A stretch of 64,000 nucleotides of DNA from Clavaria fumosa (GCA_951802425.1 CATOQE010000001.1:97219-161218), one strand, 5' to 3'; shown: positions 44,101-53,997, counted from the stretch's first letter. Notes: generated by a model not told the origin, from the sequence alone. Numbers and translations: made by a program.

Positions 44101-45006
44101 GTAACCTCCAATCGCGGACCGGAATTTGTTTCTCACTTTTTCCGCTCCCTCGGAAAAGCCCTCGACATGACTCTCCATTTCACGTCCGGACATCACCCGG
44201 AAGCAGATGGTCAAACCGAATGGTTGAATCAGACACTGGAGCAGTATCTCCAGTCTTACTGCAATTATCAGCAAGATGATTGGTCCGAGCTCCTCCCGCT
44301 CGCGGAATTTGCGTACAACAACGCCCCGAGCGAGACGACCGGAATTTCACCATTCTTCGCTAACAAAGGTTACCATCCGAACATCTCCGTCCGAGTTGAC
44401 CAGGACATGACTTCCTCCTGTGCCCGGACTTATGTTGCTGACCTGGAAACACTCCACCAGATGCTCCGGCAACAAATCCTTGCCGCGCAGCAGCGGTACC
44501 AAAAGTCCGCTGACCGGCATTGTATTCCGGCCCCGGATTTCCGCGTCAGAAACAAAGTTTTCGTTAAGGCGGAATTCTTCCGCACCACCCGACCGTCCAA
44601 AAAGCTCAGTGAGAAAATGCTCGGACCTTACGAGATCATCGCTCAAGCCGGACAAAGCTCCTTTACTCTCCGACTCCCGGAAACCCTCTGCTCCGTACAT
44701 CCGGTATTCCACATTTCAATGCTGGAATTGGCAACAGCCAACACAATTCCAAACCGGATCCAGCCCCCTCCGGAACCCGTAGTTGTCGACGGAGAACTGG
44801 AATTCGAGATCACGGAGATTTTGGATTCTAAGTACGACAACCAGAGGAAGACTTGTAAGCTACTCTACTTGGTCCGGTGGATGGGTTACGAAGGAACCGA
44901 CGAAGAAACTTCCTGGCTGCTCGCTACGGAGCTTGAGCACGCACCGGACCTCGTCGCGGACTTCCATTCTGCGTACCCCGACAAACCCGGACCCCTCGGA
45001 GTTTAG
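44101..45006 (+). pseudogene. Gypsy A pol, part 3: integrase C-terminal half and chromodomain
   Basis: Directly after the MITE and TSD copy the frame reads VTSNRGPEFVSHFFRSLGKA. The usual SDRG catalytic Asp is Asn here. HHPEADGQTEWLNQTLEQYL carries the catalytic Glu. The GPY/F-like segment is KLSEKMLGPYEIIAQAGQSSF, then VHPVFHISMLE. The chromodomain is FEITEILDSK, LLYLVRWMGYEGTDEETSWL and APDLVADFHSAYPDKPGP, ending at 45006. Chromodomains target chromovirus integration, often to heterochromatin marks. Removing the MITE and one TSD copy would return this part to the frame of part 2. With the TGA, the Asp-to-Asn change and the MITE the integrase is certainly inactive. Confidence 0.9.
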
Positions 45007-45085
45007 ACTTCACTCGGACTTAGTTCACACGAAGTCCGATCAACGGAAATCCGATTCGCAAAAACAAAAATATATACGAAATAAT

Positions 45086-46253
45086 TTACACCGGACCTAA
45101 GTCCGGTTCCCCCTCCACATCCTCCGTCTCCATCTCCTGCTCCACTCCTTCCCCCACCTCCGGCCGGACATCCATCAACGATGAACGACGGGAGCACGCG
45201 ATCTCCTGCTCCACCGCCTGGGCCATCTCCGGATCTCGTCGCTCCAGTACCCTCCGCAGGATCCGGTTATCCTGCGCAAGCTGATCCCTCTCTGCGATCA
45301 TCTTGTTCATGTTGAGGTGCTCGACGAAGTCCGGGACGAGCTACCGGAGTTCAGTTCCGAACTCCGCAGGTGCCCCAGAAATGACTCACCTGCCCGATTG
45401 CTGCCTCCAGCCTCCTCGTCATCTTCTCCAGCCCCTTCACCATCGAGTTCCGGTGCATCCGGACTTCATGGCTCTTCTCCATGTTGGCCTGGAGGAACCA
45501 GTTCGTCGACTGGAGATCCAGCTCCGGCTCGAAATCCTCGGCCCGGAGCTTCTTCGCCGGCCTCGCCTCCACCTCCGGCTCGCCCTCCGCCTCCGTCTCC
45601 GACCTCCGGTCCAAGTCCGACTCCACCATGGCGTCGGACTTCGTCCCCTGACGCGCGACCCGCTTTCCCTTGTCTTTTCCTTTTCCCTTGCCCTTCGCCT
45701 TCCCCGGCCACATGCACCCGACCCGCTTCTCCCGGCATTTGTCACAACTCCGAGTTCTCGCCGGCCCCGTCCATTTGCATTCCTGGCCCGGACTTTAGCG
45801 CGAACTCCGGCGGAGACAGGAGAACCTACCAGTTTTTTCTGGGAGCAACGCTCACACGTTACTCCGGCCGAGGTCCCCTGGGCCTCCGCGATCTCCGCTG
45901 CGCGCTTCCTCCGCGCCTCCTCCTCCTTCTGCTTTCTCCGCCGCCTCCTGGAGGTTTACTGACTCCTCCACACTGGCCACCAGCTTCGTCGTGGCCTGCG
46001 CCACCTCCAACTCCTTCCTCCATTCCCGCGCTCTTTTCCCCGCCTCTTCCTCCTTCCTTCTCGTCTCCGCCTCCTCCTCCTTCCGTTTCCGCTCCGCTTC
46101 CTCCTCCCTCCGTTTCATCTCCGCTTCCTCCTCCTCTCGTCTCCTCCGCTCCGCTGCCTCCTTCTCCCTCTGCACCTTGTTCGCCTGCAACACCTCCATC
46201 TCCGCCTGGAGTTTCCGGAGTTGGACTTCGTACTTGGTGTCTTCTTCAGCCAT
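45086..46253 (-). CDS. Antisense accessory gene of gypsy A: coiled coil plus Zn2Cys6-like motif
   Basis: Convergent with pol, 80 bp from its stop. ATG at 46253 starts MAEEDTKYEVQLRKLQAEME and a long Glu/Arg/Lys coiled coil (about residues 5-110). Two clear introns, GTAGGT...CCAG at 45783-45829 (47 bp) and GTGAGT...GTAG at 45341-45389 (49 bp), are both phase 0. Splicing the first completes a cysteine motif: TCERCSQKKL joins ECKWTGPARTRSCDKCREKR then VGC. This gives C-X2-C-X6-C-X10-C-X2-C-X6-C, the spacing of fungal Zn(II)2Cys6 clusters. A Lys/Gly-rich stretch (GKAKGKGKGKDKGKR) follows, then an acidic region, and exon 3 is a second coiled coil (NKMIAERDQLAQDNRILRRV) ending at 45086. The N-terminal coil and the Cys region are in different frames. 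A 31-bp GT-AG segment at 45929-45959 would join them in phase, giving about 346 residues; otherwise there is a frame slip. DNA binding is inferred, not shown. Confidence 0.65.
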
Positions 46254-46462
46254 GCCTGGTGGTGGTTCAGGTCTAAGGAGAGGGGACCGGTGGTGGATTG
46301 ATGCCCCGGATTATATACCCGGCCACGGATTTCGAACTCCGACGAATCTCCGATCCCATTTCCATCCTCGGATCGCGATCGCCTTGATCCGAACGCCCCA
46401 ATCCGGCCCAGGGGTGGTAACGGATCTAGGGCCTCGAGGGCTCAGCCCTGAGAGGGAGATAC

Positions 46463-47189
46463 TGTCACGCCCGTGCCAACCGGAGTATTCTCCGGCCTTC
46501 TCCGGCCTTCTCTGGCGGTCTCCGGACCCCCAATCGCAACTCCGGGCTCTCGGACCTAGGTCCAGAGCGCCGGACTTCACTTGCGCGACATAGTGCAGGA
46601 TCAGGAAGTGTGCCTGAAGGGCCACCAACTGATGTCCGCACTAGTTGCTGTTGCCTCTGGCAACCAGGAACTGGTCCTGCCCCAGACCCGTCACCCGGAC
46701 AATTTGATGGACTCCTGGAAACGCCTGTACATCATAGTTAGTAGTTTAACCTTTGTCCCAATCAGATTCCGTCTCCGTCTCGTAGTCCCATAGTTTAGTT
46801 TATTTCCTGACTCCCGGACATTACTCCGTAGCTACGAACTGATTCCGTAGTCGTACCGGAGTTATCTCCGTTGCTAGCATCGCCCCGAACTTTTGTATAA
46901 GTACTCGTAGATTACGGCCTTAGTCTAGCCAGTCTGATTATCAACCCCGCCTACTCGCACTCTACTCCGCATTGCCTGAAACCCGTCTCCCGACTTCTTC
47001 CGAAATCCGAGACACTGATCCGCAGAGGGCGTTGTTTCAATACGTTCGCCAAGTCTCGTGCGAACCCAAGTCCAACTCCGTCCAAACTCCGGTTTGCTCC
47101 GTCGCACCCAGACTTTATTGTTCCCCACCGGACTTTGTTATTTCCGCCCGGACTTTACTCCGCCCGACCCCCACGACATAGACATAACA
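46463..47189 (+). repeat. Gypsy A 3' LTR
   Basis: 727 bp, starting TGTCACGCCCGTGCC after AGAGGGAGATAC and ending CATAGACATAACA before CACAT. It differs from the 5' LTR by scattered changes (for example ACCCG against GCCCA) and carries the extra words CGAACCCAAGTCCAACTCCG near 47060. It lacks the 5' copy's GTTACTCTCGCCC stretch. Confidence 0.93.
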
Positions 47190-47194
47190 CACAT

Positions 47195-48421
47195 CGTATC
47201 TCTGAGATCAAGCAAATACCTGGTGGATGCCATACCTTGTCCAGCAACCGCCCCCCACAATGTTGGACAATTGGGATAACTTCACCATGGAATTATTTCT
47301 GGTATTCAGAAACCCCCCCCCACATATGACTTCGAAGAGCGTGCTGCATAATTTGAAGATGCCCAACAATTCCCGCATCACAGAATACATTGTCACCTTC
47401 AATTCGCATGCACCCTACACTGGATACAATGACACCGTGCTCGCCAAGACCTTTTACCAGGGGCTCGCCAACTGCATCAAAGACCAGTTTCAATACACGA
47501 GTCGAGAGCAGGAGTTCACCAGACTCTGTCAACAAGCTTTGGCCTTCGAGCAGCGGTACTGGCAATGCGAGGAAGAACAAGGCCGCTTTCCGACATCCAT
47601 CCAATACAGAAAGTGACCCGGCGACTTGTCATGCGGAAATTTGTCAAACCCAATGAAAGACCGCAATGCGAAACCCGCCAACAACCAATCCTCGAACCGC
47701 CCTGTGCCCACTCCAGTAACCAACCCCATCATGACATCCACTCTGGCCAAACCTGCCTCGACCCCTGTAATGAAGCCGAAGGAGGGAAAGATGGAGAAAT
47801 CCACACCTTGCAGACCACTCTCCACCAGGCCGCTGGACTTTGCTTATATTGCATGAGTCAAGGGCATTTCTCAAATACATGCCCGTTGATCCCCACTAAC
47901 TGCAAGTCTGCTGCCCGTGCCACCCTCACATTTACCATGACCGCAGCTGAGCCCTTGGCCAGCGACAAGTTGGGAAATGCTCCAGCATCTCAAGGCATGT
48001 AGGGAGATTCTTGAGTTGCGATATTGCCATAGATACCAATACTGATACCTGTACCATGGATGAACTCCCCTTATACATGGTTCTGTCATCTATTTCTTCT
48101 GCTGCCTTTTTGATTTCCGTTGTTATTCTGCAAATTAGCAATACCCCTGTACCCACACTTGTAGATTGTGGAGCTACCGAATGTTTCATTTTGCCCGACT
48201 TTACACCTTTGAAATTCTGTTCAACACTAACCCGCCCTATACAACTTAGGCTATTTGACGGGTCCATCGCAGGACTGATCACCCAAGTGACCGACCAACA
48301 ATTCTGCTTCGAGGACAGCACAACGCACACTGAACGTTTCTATGTTACCCAACTCCATTCGGATGTGAAGGTCATACTCGGACTGTCATGGCTTTGGAAA
48401 CACAACCCAGACATCGATTGA
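47195..48421 (+). pseudogene. Gypsy B gag 3' part, zinc knuckle and protease
   Basis: The gag frame resumes directly at the gypsy A target site with SYL, then TGA (relatives would read SYLRDQA), then NTWWMPYLVQQPPPTMLDNW, MPNNSRITEYIVTFNSHAPY, LAKTFYQGLANCIKDQF and LCQQALAFEQRYWQ. After a stop at 47614 the frame changes, and the knuckle CLYCMSQGHFSNTC (CCHC, about 47842-47883) follows. A further frame holds the protease VPTLVDCGATECFILPDF, with DCGA instead of DSGA, and ILGLSWLWKHNPDID to a stop at 48419. At least two stops and two frame changes make it non-functional. Confidence 0.8.
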
Positions 48422-48466
48422 CCAACCCTCTTGATACGATTCCGCAATTCCGATACCTGACCGCTG

Positions 48467-49485
48467 ATGATGAAGCCCTTGCCCACTGTGGCCACCGATG
48501 CAGCAAGGCCTGCGGGGTCTCATGACCCAACCACTGATGAACTCAGGGTCCTGAAGGAGCTCGCTCCTAAGGACTGGTCAACACTGAGCCCAGGACTACC
48601 CACGGGGACCACTGGAAATCCACTGTCGGAGTTGAACCCCACCATGCCTGATAGCAATTCTGCTATGTCGGGAACTTTGAACTCCACCAAATGGGACTGG
48701 GCAAACCTACCCGAGGAGCCTTTGCCACCTTTTCCCACTGTTGTTGCTGCTGATAAAACTTTACCCAACATGAATTTACACAGAACAGGGTCACAGGAAA
48801 ATTCTGCTGCCCTGTTGCCCAAACCAGCACCTATCGATATTCGAATTTTGGATCCTGCCCACTTCACCAACCATCTAGTGGGTGAGGATATAATTCTTCA
48901 TGCTGTTTATCATTTTTTCCCTGCACCTGAAGACTTGCTCCAAGCTAATGCCGCACTAATCAATTCTGAACCCCCAGAAGCAAGGGCGAACCTACCACCT
49001 CAATACGCAGACTTTACCAATGTCTTCTCTGAGGAAGAGGCCTGCACCCTTCCACCCCACCGAACTTACGATCATGCAATACAACTCGAACCAGACACCA
49101 AAGCCCCTTGGGGTCTGCTGTATAACATGTCTGAGCTGGAATTAAAGGTTTTGCATGACTATATTGACGACATGCTCCAGAAGGGATTTATCCACCCTTC
49201 TGAATCCCCCACAGGAGCCCCCGTTGTATTTGCAAAAAAGAAGGACAGTTCACTCTGTCTTTGTGTTGACTACCGAGGTTTAAACAGGGTGATGATCAAA
49301 AACTGCTACCCAATCCCACTAATAAACAATATGCTCGACTGCTTATGGGGTGCATGGATCTACTCAAAAATCAACCTCCATGCCGGATACAACAACATCC
49401 GCATCAAGGACGGCAACAAGTGGAAAACTGCCTTCCGCACCCGATACGGTGCCTTTGAGTACTTGGTGATGCCATTTGGGCTAAC
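48467..49485 (+). pseudogene. Gypsy B reverse transcriptase N-terminal half
   Basis: An open frame of about 340 codons. A linker is followed by [20 protein letters not shown], then [40 protein letters not shown] and [35 protein letters not shown] follows, where the conserved KIDLR catalytic Asp is Asn, and the frame ends [21 protein letters not shown]. It stops abruptly at 49485, before NAPATF and the YxDD box, because a 655-bp-satellite fragment is joined there. RNase H and integrase are lost. The Asp-to-Asn change (TCGAC to TCAAC) is a CpG-type transition. Confidence 0.85.
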
Positions 49486-49825
49486 CTAGCTGTAAAACAA
49501 ATGGCCAATGCAAGATTGGCCACATAATAAAAAACTGCAAAATGTGTTATAGGAACCTTGTAGACATGTTCTATAGGTAAAACAATACAACTTTTGTATG
49601 GATCATGTCTCACCCCACTTGCTACTTCAAAAGATCCCCTGGTTTTCATTTTGGCCTCTTCCTAGTGTATCATTACAAAGAATAGCATATTGTACAATAC
49701 GTAGGCATGGGAGGCCTATGAAACTTTGAGGAGACATTCTCTATAGTATATCAATGGTTTATGGCCACTTACCTGATCCCCTAAGCTTCTACTTTCAAAG
49801 ATCCCCTGAAAATGCCCAAAAAACT
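49486..49825. repeat. Dispersed fragment of the 655-bp satellite
   Basis: It begins CTAGCTGTAAAACAAATGGC, the same base at which the array at 32218 begins, and matches unit positions 1-340 without indels, ending CCCAAAAAACT. It carries GATTGGCCACATAATA and GGAACCTTG, the combination found only in unit 5 (34813). It joins gypsy B RT on the left and repeat R1 on the right (shared CTAATAGCATAG). Confidence 0.93.
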
Positions 49826-50832
49826 AATAGCATAGTCCTTGTGCAGATGGAGTATCTGCACTTTCTTTCACTGCAAGCTAACCACTCAAGCTAGTCTTTT
49901 GAAATTTTGTGTGCCTATATCTACCCCTCTAATCCTCAATCTCCATGGTTTACATTTTCCCAAAACCTATTTCGCAATGCATGCCAGAGCTGCTGACCAA
50001 ACCAGTCAAAATTCTCCCATTTATCAAAACCAACCATAGGATTCCAAAACAAATGGAATTCTATACTGGGCCATCCCATACCTATCATATTCCATCCCTC
50101 TCTCTCCCCTCCCATCACCCACAAAGCAACAATTCCAGCATACAGTCAGAATCCAGTTCTCACAGTCCTCACACAGTTTGTACTTAGCAGTGGCACCCTG
50201 ACAAGGACCCCACATGAAATATTCCGAAATAAAAAAATCCCCACTTTTAGTCCTCACTATGTTTTTGATGATGTTTACTCTCATTTGGTGCTTTCCCTCA
50301 AAACTTTTTTTTCACCCCAAAAATTCATTTAGGGTTCCTGGGGGTCTTCCAGCAAAAATTGAAATATAGTAGCTGTGAAGTAGTTATTAGTGCCGTTTAG
50401 AAGAACATATGCAGCTGACTGATGGCTGCATATATGTTGATGTTGTCACATCATGAAGTGGGTCACATGGTGATGCTTGTGACCATGAGTAATGCTAGTA
50501 ATGTGAATAAGACTAATGTATCTATGTGGCATGTCATGTGCCAGATGAAGGGATTGTGCCATGGTACATCATATATAATATCATGCATAATATTGGAGGC
50601 TGCTGGTGTGCCATTATTGTTGTTAGCTGCTGGTGCATCATCATCATCAGCTGCTGCTGCTGTCATCAGTCATTGTTGTTGGCTGCTGGTGCATTGTTGT
50701 TGTCATTGTTGGCTTCTAGTGTGTCATTGTCATTGGTCATCATCATTGGCTGCTGGTGTGTTGTTGTCATCATTAGCTGCCAGTGTGTCATTGTCATCAT
50801 CAGCCACTGCTGCCATCATTGGTCATCATTGG
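49823..50832. repeat. Dispersed repeat R1, copy at 50 kb
   Basis: It starts CTAATAGCATAGTCCTTGTG and follows R1 through the CATCAGCTGCTGCTGC minisatellite to CATCATTGG at 50832. It has one copy of the unit that is triplicated at 10828. It ends in LTR-A at the same base as the copy at 11705, so the two are duplicates of one locus. No coding sequence. Confidence 0.8.
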
Positions 50833-50903
50833 TGTTAAGGCCTGTCCTGTCTCATAAATAACACTGAAGGTTGATTTGATGGTGACCAGTCCTGTAAACT
50901 CAC

Positions 50904-52239
50904 TGTTGGAATTCCAGTCGTTGGTGAGTCCAGATATGACAAGACGACACTCGAGATTAGCAGGGAACCTGGTATAAACACCAGGGAATCCAATCTACTG
51001 CCCTAGGCCTGTATAGCTACATTAAAAGTCTGACTAGGCTATGTGCGGCGAGGGGTGTTTTCACCCAAATCCAATACTCCCCCATGAATGCATCCCTGAG
51101 CCGTCTGATTAAAATGTGTAAGGTCCGCCATGTGTCACCAACATTGCCTGCAGGCCATCATCACCTTTCAACTTCCCCTTCGCACCTCCCCCACGCTTGT
51201 AGCAGGCCTTCGTAAGGTGTCCCTCCGACCCACATTTATTGCATTCAACATCATTTGGAACATCGCATTCTGACCTTAGGTGGTCTGCCTCGCCACACTG
51301 CCAGCATTTGCGTGTTTTCAGCGGATTCCGGGGGGGGACGACGGCCGCTAGCGCCGTGTTTGCAGGCATGGCCCCTCCGATCGCATGGCACGCCTCCTCG
51401 TTCAGAATGCAGGTGACGACATGCTCGACATCGAGCTCTTTCCCTGCAGTAGCGTCTATTGAAGCCACGAAGTAGTCGTATTCCGTCCCGAGCCCCATAG
51501 TTAGCACCACAATGAGATCTTCGCTTGTGACAGACCCTCCCGAATCCTCTAAATCGAATGCCATGCTTTTGACGCGACTGGTCCATGCAGTTATCGACTC
51601 CTTGGGCTCTTTGGCCACCATTAAAAACTTCTGCCATTTTGCAAGATGCATTGCCAACCCGCGACTGCGATGGGTCGTTGCGAGGCTGCCCCAGATTGCC
51701 ATCGGATCCCGCTCGCGCATGTGTACCAGCTGCGACGTCTCGACTCGTGCTATCATCCTTGCCCTTGCCTCCCCCATCTTCTTCGCAGTTCTCTTTGCAA
51801 CCACCCTAGCCTTCTTGGCTACAGTCTGCTTGATGGACTTCCCTTCGTCATCTACCTCCATAATGACCTGGTCCCATAGCCCCCTTTCAATCAGCTCAGC
51901 CTCCATGTGCAATGACCATTTGACATAATTGGAGTCATTGAGCAGCGGGAACCGGTGGTGATGGTTTTCGTTGTTGGGCATCATGTGAGTGTAGAAAGAA
52001 TGTAATCCGTGCTCAGCACGATGAATCCGACCAGTAAGGACTGTGGTGGGTTATGCTGGGTGTTTATGTTGGAATTCAAGTCATCAGTGAGTCCAGATAT
52101 GATGAGACGACCCTCGAGATTAGCAGGGAACCCGGTATAAACACCAGGGAATCCAATCTACTGCCCTAGGCCTGTATAGCTACATTAAAAGTCTGACTAG
52201 GCTATGTGCGGCAAGGGGTGTTTTCACCCAAATCCAATA
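50904..52239 (-). mobile_element. Gag-only LTR retroelement (TR-GAG-like), TSD CTCAC
   Basis: Two 173-bp LTRs (50904-51076 and 52067-52239) differ at about nine positions. They are flanked by CTCAC at 50899-50903 and 52240-52244. On the coding (minus) strand the LTR begins TATTGGATTTGGG and ends AATTCCAACA. The polypurine tract ATGGGGGAG abuts the downstream LTR. The only coding region is a complete copia-type gag. There is no protease, integrase or RT and no space for them. This matches the layout described in plants as TR-GAG. Mobilisation would need enzymes from another copia element. Confidence 0.9.
51109..51984 (-). CDS. Copia-type gag with two CCHC zinc knuckles
   Basis: An intact 291-codon frame from ATG at 51984 (82 bp inside the upstream LTR) to TAA at 51109. 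The N-terminus is FPLLNDSNYVKWSLHMEAEL, the typical copia gag opening. The UBN2-like helical core includes ALWGS-like MAIWGSLATTHRSRGLAMHL, TSRVKSMAFDLEDSGGSVTS and EDLIVVLTMGLGTEYDYFVA. Two knuckles follow: CWQCGEADHLRSEC and CNKCGSEGHLTKAC (about residues 233-273). The protein ends soon after in GDDGLQAMLVTHGGPYTF. The frame is free of stops although the surrounding DNA is decayed, so it is young or selected for coding. The role is RNA packaging. Confidence 0.9.
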   Translation of the reverse strand: MMPNNENHHHRFPLLNDSNYVKWSLHMEAELIERGLWDQVIMEVDDEGKSIKQTVAKKARVVAKRTAKKMGEARARMIARVETSQLVHMRERDPMAIWGSLATTHRSRGLAMHLAKWQKFLMVAKEPKESITAWTSRVKSMAFDLEDSGGSVTSEDLIVVLTMGLGTEYDYFVASIDATAGKELDVEHVVTCILNEEACHAIGGAMPANTALAAVVPPRNPLKTRKCWQCGEADHLRSECDVPNDVECNKCGSEGHLTKACYKRGGGAKGKLKGDDGLQAMLVTHGGPYTF

Positions 52240-52263
52240 CTCACTAAGACTAATCAACTGTTG

Positions 52264-53329
52264 TGGCATTACATATCAGGTAAGATCATAATTATATCCC
52301 ATGTCCTCATTGAGATATTCCTTCTTGAGGGTTTTACATATTCTAAAAATAATCAAAATGAGTCATGATGACTCATTTCTTGAGTCGCAGTCATTGGGGA
52401 TTGTTGGGAAGGACCCCACGATCACCCCCAATCACTTCTATGACATTCCACAACTTTCTGCAATGTTCCTGGCCTTGATTGCATGATTATCTTGTTGATA
52501 CTTCCTCTGCTTCCTCTTATCTCCCCCAGACTAGTCATAATTAAGTGTACTAGCCCTATTTAGCATGTGTTTCAGCTGTATTCTATGCCAGATACATGCT
52601 AGTAATACCCTAGTACAAAGGGAGATGAGGGGAAGGCCAAGGGACTGCACATAAAGGTTGTGAGCACACAGTCCACTCATAAGGATGACCAGTCCATATT
52701 TGGTAGTGCGGCAGTGTTGGCCATCACTGCTGATTGCTGCCCCCACCACCATGGGAACTGGGCTGAACTGCCAGCCCTCAATCACTTGATTGAGGTCTGA
52801 TCATGATTGGGACTGCCCCACAATGCCAGAGTGGTGCCAAACTCACACCAGCACATTCACAACCCTGTAGCTCAGCCGCAAAAGCTCCGCACCGCTCGTA
52901 AACTTGCGGATATGGCCTTATGGACCTTCTCAACACTTTTGTCTGTTCAGCATTTCCCACTTAGAGCCTCCCTTTAGTGCTACTTTATTAATACTGGGAT
53001 GTAGCCTACACAGTAGTAAAACCAGCTTGAGGGAGTAAATAACAGTTATTTCCTTCTGCCTTTATGCATATAAGAGTAACAAGGCAGTGGAAATTCAATG
53101 GTAAAGACCATTTGTTTGTGTGGTTCTTTTTTCCTACTGTAGAGCCATTTCTTTCTGTCCTAGTACCACTTTCCATAGCTTAAGTCATTGGGAGTAAGTC
53201 TACATGGGTAAGTAGTACAGAATAGGCAGAGGACTAAGAGAGAGCATAGGGAATGATTGAAGAGATGCATAAGGTGCTGAACTGCTTGTTCAAGGGGCTA
53301 GGCACTATAGACCATTAAGTACCCTAACA
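52264..53329. repeat. Dispersed repeat R2, CpG-decayed copy
   Basis: It aligns along its whole length with 14919-15986 and ends at the same ACCCTAACA. Sites that are CG in the first copy are mostly TG or CA here (for example TTCTATGACATTCCACAACT). No coding sequence. It starts where LTR-A copy 6 breaks off. Confidence 0.78.
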
Positions 53330-53997
53330 GACACTAGGTGGCAAGGACATCAGACATGAGCAAGGAGGTTTCATGATTATCTGCATTTTATGGGCCACTG
53401 GGCCATAGACTGACAAGGAGTTGGATTCCCAGGGATGGCCCAACCATGTCTGGCAGGAAACCATGCAGCCATGGCTCAGTCATTCCATTCCACCAGTCAG
53501 ATGTTCATTGCAATTCCATACAACACCAAACAACCAGATCCTCAGAGGGAATTTGGATAAATTGGCTCAGTCATCCCATATTTGGAGGCTACATCCAGAA
53601 AAGACAAGTTGTTGGTGCCTCATCAGTGATGCATGCTGGCGCCTCATTGACAACCACAGTCACTAAGTCACTATGAAACACACCTTGCAAGCCAGTCGCT
53701 ATGGTCCACAGCAGGCACCCAGCAATGACACCCCCCCTCAATGTGTGCATGGTTGCCTGATTGTGAACTCAAGAAGCACAGTGGGGGACCTAACACTTAG
53801 GAAACATCTGCATGAGACCTACATGAAGGGGAACCCCATCATGCAACACATCCAAAACATGCATGAGTTTGCACTCAAGGTTGTTGTTGCTGTCAACAGG
53901 ATCAGATAAGATGATGAATTGACCTTGATCAAGACATCTGCCCAGCAGCATTGTTAGTCTAGATGCTCCTGCTATCATCAGCAACCACCGCAGGCTC
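53330..53997 (+). pseudogene. Decayed coding-like sequence, possibly copia gag
   Basis: The only suggestive piece is at 53790-53905: LRKHLHETYMKGNPIMQHIQ then NMHEFALKVVVAVNRI. This resembles the helical part of copia gag (…Lr..l...km.dg.sv..hI..m..l...L...g). The rest, from 53421, is broken by stops and unrecognised. Confidence is low because the match is to a loose pattern. Confidence 0.3.

Larger units (their letters stand above)
39197..47189 (+). mobile_element. Gypsy A: full-length Ty3/gypsy chromovirus with LTRs and TSD CACAT
   Basis: The element has two LTRs (39197-39921 and 46463-47189), both starting TGTCACGCCCGTGCC and ending ATAACA/GTAACA. The identical 5-bp target duplication CACAT is at 39192-39196 and 47190-47194. 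The order gag, protease, RT, RNase H, integrase, chromodomain is Ty3/gypsy chromovirus. A purine-rich AGAGGGAGATAC lies just before the 3' LTR. It is inserted within the gag of gypsy B and carries a MITE in its integrase. An extra antisense gene lies between pol and the 3' LTR. The two LTRs differ by substitutions and by at least one small indel, so the insertion is not very recent. Confidence 0.95.
50833..52263 (+). mobile_element. LTR-A fragment, copy 6, interrupted by a gag-only LTR element
   Basis: 50833-50903 (TGTTAAGGCCTGTCC to GTAAACTCAC) and 52240-52263 (CTCACTAAGACTAATC to AACTGTTG) together equal the first about 90 bp of LTR-A. The 1336-bp element at 50904-52239 sits between them. 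The LTR then breaks off into repeat R2. The uninterrupted form of the same site is visible in copy 2 at 11770-11795. Confidence 0.85.

Noticed and set aside
45317..46276. Long Pro/Ser-rich plus-strand frames (219 and 319 codons) downstream of gypsy A pol
   Set aside because: They are the complement of the antisense coiled-coil/Zn2Cys6 gene. Its Glu/Arg/Lys codons read as Ser/Pro/Leu on the other strand, and the antisense model has introns and a structured motif.
32218..49825. Satellite unit as a Helitron, because CTAG lies at the unit boundary and could be a CTRR 3' end
   Set aside because: No 5' TC start, no A/T insertion flanks at 32217 or 49485, and no convincing 3' hairpin at the expected distance.
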